A DNA stretch of 64,000 bases from Phocaeicola sp. (GCA_022764505.1 JALEQJ010000018.1:1-64000); one strand, 5' to 3'. Positions 24,674 through 34,136 are shown, counted from the first letter of the stretch. Numbers and translations: made by a program. Notes: generated by a model from the letters alone, not told the origin.

Positions 24674-27046
24674 TTATTTGAATATATTTACAAGAGATGC
24701 TAAGACGGTAGCTAAAGCAGCACCTGTAGTAGCTCCTGCCAATGTGGTCTGTAGACTGTTGGCACGCTTGATTTTTTGTGGTACAATGATTTCGCAACCC
24801 GGTTCTATCTGCTTCTTGCCGTTTCCTTTTACACGCTGAATTTGTCCATTCATATAAACGATGTAGACTTTGCTCTTCTTCGCTCTGTAGCCATAGCCAC
24901 CAGCTTGGTCTATGTAGTAGCGTAAATCTGCTCCTTTCTTATAAGTTACCACGTTATTTTGCATAACAGTCCCACTGATGCGTACTGTATTGTTGAATTG
25001 CGGTACTTCTATTCTATCTCCTTCTCTAAGCACAATATCTTCTTCTCCACCTGGATTTTTGAGTGCTTCTTCTAAGTTGATACCTACATAATACACATCG
25101 CCTATGTCATTAGGAGAATATGCAAGGGAGTCTGTTTCTCCTTTATTGGCTAATTTGAGTAAATCTTCCATATGTTTACGTTCTACCTCATTGATGCGTC
25201 TGTGTAGGCGTGCTCCTTTGAGATAGGCATCGGGGGTAGTACCACCTGCTTTGGCAATGATGGAAGAAAGTCTTTCATTCTTTACGGAAAGTGTGTACGC
25301 TCCTTTATAAAGAACTTCTCCGGAAATAAATACATTTTGCTGTTCTTGATATCCGGGACTACGTCTTACGAATACCATATCATAGGGTTCTAATACAAAG
25401 TTAGGGTTACCGTCTATGATAAATCCATCTTTCAAAGCGAAAGAGAATAGCTGACTGGTTTCCTTCATAGGTTGTGTAGCGTTTCTATTTTTGATTCGTC
25501 TGGAAACATCTACACGTATCATTGAAGCCGCCTCTTTCAGTCCTCCGGCCTTGATGATAAGATCTTCTATGCTGGTATTCTTGGCATAATCATAAGTACC
25601 CGGGCGCACTATTTCACCTTGGATACTGATAGGACCTTGGTCTTCTAAGTCTTGTATGCTCGGAATATAGAGGACGTCATTCTTCTGTAATGGAATGTCT
25701 GCTACATTGCCATTCATAATGCCTATGATGTCTAAAGGAATTACTTCTTTTTGTAGATTTTCGTGTGTCCTTTGCAGTAAAGCACGTCCGGGGAAAGCAT
25801 CTTCCATAAGTCCCACAGCCTTTTTAACCAATAGGCTTACTGTATTTAACTGTTCACTGAGCTGGTAAGCACCCGGTCTATAGACAGAACCTTTTATTTC
25901 TACTTTGTTTTTGAAACGTTGTAGGATTGCATCTATGGTTATGACATCTCCGTCTTGTAATTTGAAGTGTGTATAATTCTTATCATCTACGGTGTAAAGT
26001 GCATATTCTTCTCCATCTTGTCTCACTAATCTGATGTTTTTGGTATGTGCATCTCCACTGAATCCTCCTGCATATTGGAGTAGTGCAGCTACACTTTCTC
26101 CCGTTTTCATTTCATAGCGCATAGGACGTTTAATTTTTCCTTCTATTTTCACTACCGCATCGTAAGGTGGAACGATGATAACATCTCCTTCTTGCAGGCG
26201 AATGTCATCTTGCGTCTTTCCTCTCATAATAAAGTCGTAAACGTCTACGGAGGCTATCTTTCTACCTTGCCTTACCACTTGTATAGAGCGTAAACTGCCT
26301 ATAGAACTCATACCTCCTGCTCTATAAAGGGCGTGGAATACAGAAGAAAAAGCAGACAGTGCATAAGTTCCGGGCTGGCGCACTTCTCCCATTACATTGA
26401 TCTGTATGGTTCTGCTATTGCCTAGTGTCAGTTTTATCTCGGAAGTCGGGTTGTCTTTGCTTAGTCCATCATAGATTTTACTGAGTTCTCCTCTGAGGTA
26501 GCTTTCGGCTTCTCTTACAGTCATACCATTGAGGTAAATGAGTCCTAATTCAGATATGGAAATATAGCCGTCTGGAGAAATGGTTGTGCGTATAGCATCT
26601 TGATTAGTTCCCCAAACGTCTATAATTACATCATCTCCTGCTCCCAAACGGTAGTTGGGAGGAGTGGCAAAGTTCTCACTGGGTTCAAAAGTAAGATTAT
26701 TGGTATTGAAGATTTCTCGTCCATAGATGGGAGAACCTTCATTATTGGTATCTTGTGAGGTAACTTTATTATTTTCTGCTATCTTGGTTCTGGATCTGTC
26801 TATATCTATAGTGGTAGCTGTGCCATTTCCCTCTTCTTTGTTCAAAAGTGCTTTTACTCTTTGTGCTTGCTCTTTGGAAACTCCTTTTTGGATAAGTTCT
26901 GCTCCTATTTGATTTTGGCTTTTGCCTGCTTGTATGGCTTCTTTTATATGAGTAGCCACTTGTGCATCTGAGAGACCTTGTTGAGCAGGGAGACAGAGAG
27001 GTGTAGAGAGGAGTGCTATCAAGTAGCAGAAATATATTCTTTTCAT
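24674..27046 (-). CDS. Polysaccharide export protein with multiple SLBB domains
   Basis: The 790-residue protein resembles Wza-type export proteins. A signal peptide (Met-Lys-Arg-Ile-Tyr, to Leu-Pro-Ala-Gln) is followed by a helical region with repeated Lys-Gly-Val-Ser/Glu-Gln-Ala elements, then the polysaccharide export domain (Tyr-Arg-Leu-Gly-Ala-Gly-Asp-Asp-Val, about residue 130) and several SLBB repeats (Gly-Thr-Tyr/Gly-Ala-Tyr ... Gly-Gly pattern). A C-terminal Gly/Ala-rich hydrophobic segment follows. It is longer than Wza (about 380 residues) because of extra SLBB copies, as is common in Bacteroidota. It is predicted to form the outer-membrane exit channel for exopolysaccharide, with PssE and PssD encoded just upstream. 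Confidence 0.87.
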   Translation of the reverse strand: MKRIYFCYLIALLSTPLCLPAQQGLSDAQVATHIKEAIQAGKSQNQIGAELIQKGVSKEQAQRVKALLNKEEGNGTATTIDIDRSRTKIAENNKVTSQDTNNEGSPIYGREIFNTNNLTFEPSENFATPPNYRLGAGDDVIIDVWGTNQDAIRTTISPDGYISISELGLIYLNGMTVREAESYLRGELSKIYDGLSKDNPTSEIKLTLGNSRTIQINVMGEVRQPGTYALSAFSSVFHALYRAGGMSSIGSLRSIQVVRQGRKIASVDVYDFIMRGKTQDDIRLQEGDVIIVPPYDAVVKIEGKIKRPMRYEMKTGESVAALLQYAGGFSGDAHTKNIRLVRQDGEEYALYTVDDKNYTHFKLQDGDVITIDAILQRFKNKVEIKGSVYRPGAYQLSEQLNTVSLLVKKAVGLMEDAFPGRALLQRTHENLQKEVIPLDIIGIMNGNVADIPLQKNDVLYIPSIQDLEDQGPISIQGEIVRPGTYDYAKNTSIEDLIIKAGGLKEAASMIRVDVSRRIKNRNATQPMKETSQLFSFALKDGFIIDGNPNFVLEPYDMVFVRRSPGYQEQQNVFISGEVLYKGAYTLSVKNERLSSIIAKAGGTTPDAYLKGARLHRRINEVERKHMEDLLKLANKGETDSLAYSPNDIGDVYYVGINLEEALKNPGGEEDIVLREGDRIEVPQFNNTVRISGTVMQNNVVTYKKGADLRYYIDQAGGYGYRAKKSKVYIVYMNGQIQRVKGNGKKQIEPGCEIIVPQKIKRANSLQTTLAGATTGAALATVLASLVNIFK

Positions 27047-27062
27047 ATCTATGTTGGTTTTG

Positions 27063-27533
27063 CTATTCTTCTATTGCTTTGATGAGATTCTCTATAAGGT
27101 AAGGAGAGGTAAATGAGTTGATGCTTTTCAGAGGAGGAAGGAGTGGAGCTTCCAATAACTCTTTTAGCATCTTTTCATCGTAGGCTGCGTGGATATACCC
27201 TTCCTTGTGTAAAGCCATAGTTGTAGAGAGTTGATGCTCATTTCTATGTTCTCCCAAGTACGCCAAGCGTGGCATAACGATGATAGGCTTTTTTACTTTG
27301 AGGGCACTCATAATACTGCCAATGCCGGCGTGTGCTACAATGATACGAGCCTCATTTATAAAATGTGTGAAATCCGCCTCTTTCAATGATTCGTAACATT
27401 CTAAATGTGCCCAATGATTTTCTGTGTCATTGGTCTGTGCTATGACAGGTTCGTTTGTCTGTGTAGCCCATTCGTTCATTGCTTTCAGAAGTCTATTGAA
27501 GGGGAGTTGTGTACCTACGGTTACGAATATCAT
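27063..27533 (-). CDS. Alg13/PssE-like catalytic half of a split glycosyltransferase
   Basis: This 156-residue protein corresponds to the C-terminal half of GT28-type enzymes. It starts Met-Ile-Phe-Val-Thr-Val-Gly-Thr-Gln-Leu-Pro-Phe, typical of the PssE/Alg13 family, and holds the nucleotide-sugar-binding segment Val-Ala-His-Ala-Gly-Ile-Gly-Ser-Ile and the acidic His-Arg-Asn-Glu-His-Gln stretch. It works with a membrane-anchored partner, here the PssD-like protein encoded one base upstream. Together they add the second sugar to a lipid-linked exopolysaccharide unit in related systems. Confidence 0.87.
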   Translation of the reverse strand: MIFVTVGTQLPFNRLLKAMNEWATQTNEPVIAQTNDTENHWAHLECYESLKEADFTHFINEARIIVAHAGIGSIMSALKVKKPIIVMPRLAYLGEHRNEHQLSTTMALHKEGYIHAAYDEKMLKELLEAPLLPPLKSINSFTSPYLIENLIKAIEE

Positions 27534-27534
27534 A

Positions 27535-28005
27535 TTATTGCTGTTTGAGATCTAAAAAGGCATTGCCTATATATCGCATACGCTTGCTGGTCAGATGAGG
27601 GTATTGTACATAGGATTTTGTGGCAATGTAGGACGCTATTTTTCCACTCATAGAGGGTTTGTCTACATTGGCCATAGAATCTATCCAAATGCTCCTCTTC
27701 CCACAGAATTTCCCTGCAATGATGGCAACCAAGCCGGGTGCCGCACCTGTACTGATGATAACTTGTGGGCGAATGCGAAGTATAAGATGCAATATATGAA
27801 AAAAGACAATGGGGAGACGATAGAAGTTCCATCTGCTGAAATCTGTAATGGTATAGAGCTCTCCTGCCGGTGCAGGAACTTCTGTGGAGGTAGAAACATA
27901 AGTTAAGTGGTATGCTCCTCCATATTCTTGAGAAAGAGACCGGGTGATTCGGTCCAGTTGTACAAAATGACCTCCCTTGGACGCTATAGCTAATATACGC
28001 TTCAT
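27535..28005 (-). CDS. Alg14/PssD-like membrane-anchoring half of a split glycosyltransferase
   Basis: The 156-residue protein shows the PssD/Alg14 N-terminus (Ile-Ala-Ser-Lys-Gly-Gly-His-Phe-Val-Gln-Leu), a mid-protein hydrophobic segment, Ile-Ile-Ser-Thr-Gly-Ala-Ala-Pro-Gly-Leu and Trp-Ile-Asp-Ser-Met-Ala. It recruits the PssE-like catalytic subunit to the membrane and binds the acceptor. It is the first gene of the minus-strand set PssD, PssE, SLBB exporter and methyltransferase. Its start at 28005 lies clear of the terminator at 28190. Confidence 0.87.
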   Translation of the reverse strand: MKRILAIASKGGHFVQLDRITRSLSQEYGGAYHLTYVSTSTEVPAPAGELYTITDFSRWNFYRLPIVFFHILHLILRIRPQVIISTGAAPGLVAIIAGKFCGKRSIWIDSMANVDKPSMSGKIASYIATKSYVQYPHLTSKRMRYIGNAFLDLKQQ

Positions 28006-28189
28006 CTATTGGAACAGGATAGAGTTTGTTGATTAGTCTGTTGAGATGTTGTTTAGTTTTCTGTTTCTTATTGCAAAGTAACAATTCTTTTTCTGCGTAA
28101 GCAATTTTATCAATAGCTTTTGAGGCATAGAATCTCCACTTTATGAGCCTTTTTCAATGTTTCCAGTGAAGTAGGCTACTGCTAAAATG

Positions 28190-28228
28190 AAAAGACCGTA
28201 TCAGATATGTTCCCGATACGGTCTTTTC
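28190..28228 (-). terminator. Terminator of the OmpA-like gene
   Basis: AAAAGACCGTATC and GATACGGTCTTTT form a perfect 13-bp stem with a 12-base loop. It lies 20 bases beyond the stop of the minus-strand gene at 28249. Confidence 0.85.
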
Positions 28229-28248
28229 TTCTATAACAAAAGGAATTT

Positions 28249-30084
28249 TTACTTAGCTATGAGATAAGTAACAGTGATGCGTGCTCTACGGTTGAGCTTA
28301 GCATTCAGCCCTTGTGTACTCTTGTCATCTACCTTCTCTATGCTCGCAGGAAGTATGTTGAGAGAGAATTTTTCTTTTTCTATATGACTCAGTTTTTTAT
28401 TTCCTTGTAGCCATTGGATTACAGAAAGAGCACGATTATGAGACAATGTTTGATTTCTTTCTAAGCCGATTTTTCCATCTACATCGTCTGTTTTATTATC
28501 TTGGCTGGTAGCTACTCCTTCGGATTGTACGTGGAGTATCTTTCCATATTTCAAGATTTTTTCTATTTCTGCTACGGTTTTAGCATCTGCGTGTTGGCTG
28601 ATGTAACCTGTATTTCCTTCCAATGCAGCATAAACATCTGCAAAGCTATAGAGGTCTGTACCGGTGCTTACAGGTAAGTGTTGTTTGATGGTACTTAAAC
28701 CTGCGTGTGCATTGAGTGCATAAGATACATTTTCCTTATAGTTTTCTTCGGAAGAAAGAGTTTGAGTACGTGTATCTTTATCTATACGATAGTACCAAGT
28801 TTTATTGGGACCATAGATAGGTGCATAGAAATAGCCTGTATTTTCAGCAAATGAGGTAAGGTTGGTAGCGTCCATACTCAAAGAAATCGGATTCTTTGAA
28901 ATTTCATATCCACGTGCTACGCCAGATGGGTTTTCTGTGAATGTAGCTTTTTCTGTAGGAATGTTTTCTGTGCTTAAACCTTGGATTTGACCATTGCTGC
29001 GGAGGCGTGCTTCTACGCTGTTCTTGTCAGAGAAACGTTGTTGGGCAAAGATACCTCCAGCCAAGTAATCCATACTGTTTACATTGGCATTGGCTACGAT
29101 AGGCGCATCGTCTCTACCGGAATAGTTGTTAGGATAGAACACATAGAAAGTGAAGCTACGTTGTTCAAAGCAATTTCCCGGTGCTTCTGTAGCAAGTGTC
29201 GGTGCCGGTGCAGTGAAGTAATAGTTTGGACCTCCTGAGCAAGGTATGCAGCGCTCCCAGCCACGATTCTTGATGTAGTAAGTGAGCCCGATGCTTGCAC
29301 CTACGTTGTAATCCCATCTACGACCGGCAAATGGAGACATATCAAAGTGAGTTTCGTAGAAACGACCACGGAGTTTGAAGTCTATAGACCAAGCCTTGTT
29401 CTTATGTAAGAAACGGCTGTATTGTAATTCTACATTTCCGAACCACTCATTCATAGGTCCATAGTATGGCAGATCGTTTTCTGTATTTTCTAAAGTCTTA
29501 TCATAGTGATGTACAGCTCCGATACCTAAGGTCAGAATAAACTGATTAAAGCGTTTTTCTGAACCATAACCTTCCCAACCGAAGAGAATACGAGAGAGGT
29601 TAAAAGTAGCATTGGCACTCATATCCCACCAACGGGTTTTCATCTTATAATAAGGGTTGCCACCGTCTGTTGGGACGATAGGATCTCCATAGGTATATGC
29701 AGTTACTTTCTCAGAGTAACCTCTTGAAGTTCCCATACCAAAGAGGGCTTTAATACCAAAACCGGGAGTAAACCATTTACCGATACCTGCATTGAAATTG
29801 GGAGATAGTGTACCACTGAATTTACCATTTCCACTCCAGTCTCCACGGAATGAATGGATACCTGCATCTACATAAACGTACCAGTTATGCCAAAAACGAT
29901 TGGTGATTACACGTTGCCATTCGTTTGTGGGTTGCACTTGTACTTTGGAGTAGTCTGTTTCTATTTCCTCTAAAAGGTGGGTTGGAATAGAATCTCGTTC
30001 TACTTTTACCCAGTTGTTTTTTGTGTCTTGTGCCCAAAGGCTACCGCAAAGGAGCAAAAGGGCGAGTGTAAGTACATTTTTCAT
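28249..30084 (-). CDS. OmpA-like outer-membrane protein of the exopolysaccharide locus
   Basis: The 611-residue protein has a signal peptide ending Ser-Leu-Trp-Ala-Gln. Residues about 55-290 look like a beta-barrel: alternating aromatics, Trp-Tyr-Val-Tyr-Val-Asp-Ala-Gly, Phe-Asn-Ala-Gly-Ile-Gly-Lys-Trp-Phe-Thr-Pro-Gly-Phe-Gly. A central region of unknown fold follows. The last 110 residues resemble a degenerate OmpA/peptidoglycan-binding domain (Gly-Leu-Glu-Arg-Asn-Gln ... Leu-Asn-Arg-Arg-Ala-Arg-Ile). Its place between the sugar transferase and the PssD/PssE/SLBB genes suggests a structural or export role, but this is context only. Confidence 0.72.
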   Translation of the reverse strand: MKNVLTLALLLLCGSLWAQDTKNNWVKVERDSIPTHLLEEIETDYSKVQVQPTNEWQRVITNRFWHNWYVYVDAGIHSFRGDWSGNGKFSGTLSPNFNAGIGKWFTPGFGIKALFGMGTSRGYSEKVTAYTYGDPIVPTDGGNPYYKMKTRWWDMSANATFNLSRILFGWEGYGSEKRFNQFILTLGIGAVHHYDKTLENTENDLPYYGPMNEWFGNVELQYSRFLHKNKAWSIDFKLRGRFYETHFDMSPFAGRRWDYNVGASIGLTYYIKNRGWERCIPCSGGPNYYFTAPAPTLATEAPGNCFEQRSFTFYVFYPNNYSGRDDAPIVANANVNSMDYLAGGIFAQQRFSDKNSVEARLRSNGQIQGLSTENIPTEKATFTENPSGVARGYEISKNPISLSMDATNLTSFAENTGYFYAPIYGPNKTWYYRIDKDTRTQTLSSEENYKENVSYALNAHAGLSTIKQHLPVSTGTDLYSFADVYAALEGNTGYISQHADAKTVAEIEKILKYGKILHVQSEGVATSQDNKTDDVDGKIGLERNQTLSHNRALSVIQWLQGNKKLSHIEKEKFSLNILPASIEKVDDKSTQGLNAKLNRRARITVTYLIAK

Positions 30085-30165
30085 TTGATGTGCTTTTAAA
30101 ATCTGTGATTCGTATTTATGCGGATTATAATTATTGATGCTATGCGGATAGGGTTCTGTTGATCT

Positions 30166-30808
30166 TTATTTATGTTTTTTGAAATCTCCGAAGACAAGGA
30201 ATGTGCGTAGGAAAATGAACAAGTCTAATTTGAAATTCATATGCTGTATATACCAGACGTCTAAACGTACACGCTGTGCCATTTGGCTGATTTGTGGTGT
30301 CTCTCCTCTATGACCGGAAACCTGTGCTAATCCGGTAATGCCCGGTTTTACCAAAAGACGGTCTGTATACTGTGGAATGATACAGGCAAAGTGGTCGTTT
30401 TGTGAAACCATATGTGGGCGTGGTCCTACTATGCTCATATCGCCCAAAAGTACATTGATGAATTGTGGAAGCTCATCTAAAGAGGTTCTGCGCAGCAGAC
30501 TGCCAAAGCGAGTGATACGTGGATCGTGTTTACGTGCTTGCTGAGTGTCTGCCGTGTCATTTACAGTCATAGTACGAAATTTTAAGCACATAAATTCTTT
30601 ACCCATAAGTCCTGTGCGCTTCTGACAAAAGAATATGGGACCGTCCGATGTGAGTTTGATTATTGTTCCTATGATTAATTGTTCCTATGATTAGATAAAT
30701 AATAGGAAATAGTGTGCAAACAAAAGTTCCGGCTATAAGGAAATCAAACATTCGTTTGAAAGCATAGCTTTTGGATTGAGCATAAGGGGTGCTAATGCTT
30801 TGATACAT
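30166..30808 (-). pseudogene. Undecaprenyl-phosphate sugar-phosphate transferase interrupted by a 16-bp tandem duplication
   Basis: Two frames together give one bacterial sugar transferase. The N-terminal part starts at 30808 (Met-Tyr-Gln-Ser; Ser-Tyr-Ala-Phe-Lys-Arg-Met-Phe-Asp-Phe-Leu, then one membrane helix) and loses frame inside the duplication at 30662-30693. The second frame then supplies Lys-Leu-Thr-Ser-Asp-Gly-Pro-Ile-Phe-Phe-Cys-Gln-Lys-Arg, Lys-Phe-Arg-Thr-Met, [10 protein letters not shown], Val-Gly-Pro-Arg-Pro and Lys-Pro-Gly-Ile-Thr-Gly. Removing one 16-bp copy restores a single ORF of about 208 codons, a usual size for short WcaJ/UpxZ-type transferases that start exopolysaccharide assembly. 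Whether this is natural variation, decay or an assembly error cannot be told here. Confidence 0.85.
30662..30693. repeat. Perfect 16-bp tandem duplication
   Basis: ATTGTTCCTATGATTA occurs at 30662-30677 and again at 30678-30693 with no gap. As 16 is not a multiple of three, the second copy shifts the reading frame of the sugar transferase. Confidence 0.97.
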
Positions 30809-31220
30809 ATAGTTATAGTCTTTTGCCCGTTGTGTAAAAAAACGGGCGTTTGTTTTTTTGTGTTGTCTTAATTTGTGGGGGTAACACCTCTGCTTTTATC
30901 CCGAAAAATAAGTGTTTTTTTTAATAACTATTCTCATTTCGTGGGCTTTACATTTCACAATGCTACTTGTGCTTCAGGTTCCCTTATTTTCGTTTACAAA
31001 AGTAATACTTTTGTTTTTTCTGATGGAAAGCCCGTAGATGATTTTATATTTTTTTATTATATATCTCCGTTTATTTCTATTCTTTGCAATAATTTAGATA
31101 GACTGCCTCTGTAGCTTATGTAATTATGTAAATTGTGAAGGGGAGGAGTGTATAGACTTAGATACGGAATAGAGAATGCGATGCAGAGTTTTTGAGAATA
31201 GGAATGCCCTTACAGATTTC
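30809..31220. other. Intergenic leader region of the sugar transferase
   Basis: No gene is seen. On the minus strand the box TACTTTTG (30997-31004) fits the -7 consensus and would give a leader of about 180 bases for the sugar transferase. The region is very AT-rich near 30890-31090, with long T-runs. Confidence 0.4.
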
Positions 31221-31223
31221 CTG

Positions 31224-31257
31224 TAAAAAAAGAGGGCATAGGAAATGCCCTCTTTTT
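31224..31257 (-). terminator. Terminator of pncB
   Basis: AAAAAGAGGGCAT and ATGCCCTCTTTTT form a perfect 13-bp stem with a 4-base loop. It lies 17 bases beyond the pncB stop and could work in both directions. Confidence 0.85.
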
Positions 31258-31273
31258 AACGGTTATGGTAGAA

Positions 31274-32443
31274 TTATTCCGGTATTCTCAATTCGTGTAA
31301 ACATGCTTGTACTTCGGAGATGCTACCCATATGTTTACCCATATCATCACTCAGTTTTACACATTCTCTCCATTGTTGATTGGTGTTCATTTTGCAGTGG
31401 GATAGTTTCATTACGATATTGGGGGCTTTGTGTCCGGTATCGTGGGTAAGATTGGTTCCTATTCCGAAGGCACATTGTATTTTTCCTTTGCAGTAGTCTT
31501 GTATTTTTTTTGCCTTAGGAAAATCCAGTGCATTGCTGAAAATGATGCTTTTGCTGAGAGGGTTGATGCCCAAAGTTTCATAACGTTTTACAAGATTGTC
31601 TACAAAACTTAGTTCATCTCCGGAATCACATCGTACCCCATCAAATAGTTTGGCTTGTTTTCTGCTGAGATTGCTCAGGAAAGACTCGGAGGTGTAAGTA
31701 TCCGATAGGGCTGTGCCTAAATCTCCGTCATATACGTTTACCCAGTTTTCCAAAGACATATAGTTGGCGTGCTTGTAACCAAACTGTGCGCCGTGAAACA
31801 TAACCCATTCATGTGGATAAGTACCCATAATTTTGGATTGGTGTTTCATTCCGAAATAGCAGTTGGAAGTACCAAGGTAATATGTAGATTTCTCTTTGAG
31901 TTCGGAAATGATAAGGTCTTGGACATCAAAAGAAAAACGTCTGCGTGTGCCAAATTCAGAGAATGGAATTTGAGCCTTGTTGGACAGTGTGAGCTTTTCT
32001 TCCAATCTTTTTACTACTTCTTCCGGATCATGGTTTCTTCCCAAATGTTTGTTTTTTAGTTCGGAAATAAGTGCAAGCAGTGGGACTTCGTAGAGTGTAA
32101 CTTTGTAGAGCAGGTCTGTGGCTTCTACGTGGAGATGTTGTTCTTCGTCCAGATAGACGCTGATTTTATCCGGGTCAAAGCGGAAAGAAGAGAGCCATTC
32201 CCAATAGAACAAAGGAATGAATCTACAGTGCTTGTGCATATATTGCAGTTCTTCCTGAGTCAAGGCTACTCTGCTCATGAGCTTTATCTCTTCTTTGAGC
32301 TTTTCTATAAAGTCTGGAGAATACTGCGTTTTATCTCTGTCTGTAAAGACAAATTTTCCTACAGCATAAGGAAAGAGCTTGATATAAGCGTAAGATGTAG
32401 AAAACTTATATAAGTCTGTGTCTAAGATGGAATGTATAATCAT
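31274..32443 (-). CDS. pncB: Nicotinate phosphoribosyltransferase
   Basis: The 389-residue enzyme joins nicotinate and PRPP to give nicotinate mononucleotide in NAD salvage. It opens with Leu-Asp-Thr-Asp-Leu-Tyr-Lys-Phe-Ser and holds Phe-Ser-Phe-Asp-Val-Gln, the conserved Gly-Thr-Ser-Asn-Cys-Tyr-Phe-Gly, the His in Gly-Thr-Tyr-Pro-His-Glu-Trp and the phosphate-binding Phe-Gly-Ile-Gly-Thr-Asn-Leu-Thr-His-Asp. Length is normal. It stands alone on the minus strand with its own terminator. Confidence 0.9.
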   Translation of the reverse strand: MIIHSILDTDLYKFSTSYAYIKLFPYAVGKFVFTDRDKTQYSPDFIEKLKEEIKLMSRVALTQEELQYMHKHCRFIPLFYWEWLSSFRFDPDKISVYLDEEQHLHVEATDLLYKVTLYEVPLLALISELKNKHLGRNHDPEEVVKRLEEKLTLSNKAQIPFSEFGTRRRFSFDVQDLIISELKEKSTYYLGTSNCYFGMKHQSKIMGTYPHEWVMFHGAQFGYKHANYMSLENWVNVYDGDLGTALSDTYTSESFLSNLSRKQAKLFDGVRCDSGDELSFVDNLVKRYETLGINPLSKSIIFSNALDFPKAKKIQDYCKGKIQCAFGIGTNLTHDTGHKAPNIVMKLSHCKMNTNQQWRECVKLSDDMGKHMGSISEVQACLHELRIPE

Positions 32444-32571
32444 ACGTTATTTCTTCTAATAATGAGAGAACATAGGCAAAGGTACGTGTCTTTTCTATGT
32501 AGGCAAAGAAAAGCTTGTTTTTATGCTGTGGAAATGGGGAATAGAGAGAAAGACAGGACTGTTTTCACCTT

Positions 32572-33027
32572 TCTTAATTTTAGCACAACCCACTATGGGG
32601 TTGATGCCGGTGAGATACGCATAGACAGGGTTATCTGCTATGCTCCTAACCCAGCCCTAACAAGGGCATAACACCTACGGCGTTATTTTTCTGCACCACT
32701 ACGTTTAAGTAAGGAATCCCCATCGGGGATTTGCTGTTGGCAGGGCAGGTGTTCGGAGTGAAACGTAGAACCCTGCCTATATACGTACATAAAAACAATG
32801 CCATGGGTATTGTGCTGAAAAGAATTTTGGGAACTTATAACCTATTCAATAGTGGTAAATATGAAAATCTCTATTCCGTACCACTGTTTATATAAACCGC
32901 AATGGAAGTTTATATAAACCATAGTGGAAGTTTACATAAACTTAAGCACGAAACAAAATTTCCCAATGATCGGGTAAAAAAAGAACGAGGGTGTAGCTAA
33001 AATGTATTTTGACACACCCTCGTTTTA
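32572..33027 (+). repeat. Dispersed intergenic repeat, copy A (short form)
   Basis: This copy matches copies B (41403-42160) and C (52846-53581, inverted) nearly base for base in the parts they share. It lacks the left roughly 140 bases and an internal segment of about 155 bases present in B and C. Palindromic cores include ATAAC(A)CC/GGCGTTAT, AATCCCC/GGGGATT and CAATGCC/GGTATTG. It ends in a hairpin (AACGAGGGTGT with ACACCCTCGTT, 32986-33027) that can terminate the fimbrillin transcript coming from the right. The short ORFs inside look accidental. Confidence 0.8.
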
Positions 33028-33081
33028 GGTAATAGGAGAGAGCTGTTATGCTATAGAGAATAAACACTAATCAAAAATTTC

Positions 33082-33996
33082 CTACAACGATTCTTCCAAA
33101 TAGCTCTCTCCTTGGTCTATAACAATCCATGGTTTTATTTCTGTGCCTTCCAATAGAAGTTCTCCTTTTTTCAAGGCGAAGGTGTATAAATAGAGATTTC
33201 CTGCCTTATAAGTCGTGGCAGGGGTGGTAGTACTAGCAGAAAAAGTTTGTGCTCCACGAGTAAAGGATAGTTGGAAGTTACCCTCTTTGGCTGTTTCTGT
33301 AGGGCGGACAAGCAGGTAATATGTTTTTCCTTCTTCGGGGAGTTGGCTCTTGTCTTGTATTGCTAATTGATGAACAGGGGTGGTGATACTATTGAAGTGA
33401 TGTGGTATAATGCTACAATTATAAGTAGAGGAGGAAAAGAAATGCTCTCCGCTTAAACGTAAATTCTGGAGAGTGATAATGTCTTGTGTTTCTTCATTTT
33501 TGAGCTGAATGGCAATTAAGCTATAGATGTGCTGGAAAGCAGAAGCGCCGCTGAAGGTTACTTTTCCTTTGCATTCTGAGAAGCTGACATCGGCAGTGGC
33601 GATTAAAAAATCATAAGCAGACAAGTCGGATAGCTTGCCTGTTTGCTTGGATAGGTCGGGCATAAGGATAGCCTCTTTTGTGCTACCTGTACGATAAGGC
33701 GCATAGGCTGTGTAGGAAAATCTGTCTTTCTTGTTTTTCCAATAACAGGGTGTACTGCTTTTCCATAGACCTCCCGTGTACTGCCATACTACATCTGTAG
33801 TATTTTGCGGTAGAAAAAGACCGATCTTGTCTCCTTCGGCAAAGGAGGGCGTGGGAGTGGAAGAGGTAAGAGTAACCATGGTGTTGCCTTTTTCTGCTGT
33901 GATAGAGAGCTCCGTAGGGGCAATAGAAGAAGAGTCTTCTTGTTGGCAAGCGCACAATGTGGAGGCTGTAAATAGAAAAAATAGAATGCGTTTCAT
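33082..33996 (-). CDS. Fimbrillin-family lipoprotein
   Basis: The 304-residue product starts at 33996 (Met-Lys-Arg-Ile-Leu-Phe-Phe), giving a lipobox Ser-Thr-Leu-Cys-Ala-Cys; the in-frame ATG at 34047 would put 17 residues in front of the signal. The N-terminal Mfa-like pattern is clear: Phe-Ala-Glu-Gly-Asp-Lys-Ile-Gly-Leu-Phe-Leu and Tyr-Thr-Ala-Tyr-Ala-Pro-Tyr. The central Phe-Gln-His-Ile-Tyr-Ser-Leu-Ile-Ala-Ile-Gln-Leu and C-terminal Ile-Lys-Pro-Trp fit too. It is monocistronic and not linked to other pilus genes, so a surface lipoprotein or minor pilin role is possible. Confidence 0.78.
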   Translation of the reverse strand: MKRILFFLFTASTLCACQQEDSSSIAPTELSITAEKGNTMVTLTSSTPTPSFAEGDKIGLFLPQNTTDVVWQYTGGLWKSSTPCYWKNKKDRFSYTAYAPYRTGSTKEAILMPDLSKQTGKLSDLSAYDFLIATADVSFSECKGKVTFSGASAFQHIYSLIAIQLKNEETQDIITLQNLRLSGEHFFSSSTYNCSIIPHHFNSITTPVHQLAIQDKSQLPEEGKTYYLLVRPTETAKEGNFQLSFTRGAQTFSASTTTPATTYKAGNLYLYTFALKKGELLLEGTEIKPWIVIDQGESYLEESL

Positions 33997-34128
33997 GCAA
34001 TAGAAATTTGTGCCAACGAAAACACTGCATATTATGCCGTTAGACAAAAATGAATTGTTTTTTAGCGTAATATTGATATTTTTCTCTCACAATGCACAAC
34101 AGTATATTCCTTTTTCGGTCTTTTCTTG

Positions 34129-34136
34129 TATTTTTG
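34129..34136 (+). promoter_or_regulatory. -7 promoter element for ileS
   Basis: TATTTTTG fits TAnnTTTG and lies 60 bases before the ileS start chosen at 34197. It makes the upstream in-frame ATG at 34092 impossible for this transcript. Confidence 0.5.

Noticed and set aside
27530-28084. 184-codon minus-strand frame overlapping the PssD-like gene
   Set aside because: It covers the PssD gene in another frame and has a low-complexity Ser/Cys/Tyr composition; the 27535-28005 frame carries all family motifs.
32432-32671. 79-codon frame running into repeat copy A
   Set aside because: It spans the pncB upstream region and the start of the repeat; the repeat copies do not preserve this frame as a coding sequence, so it looks accidental.
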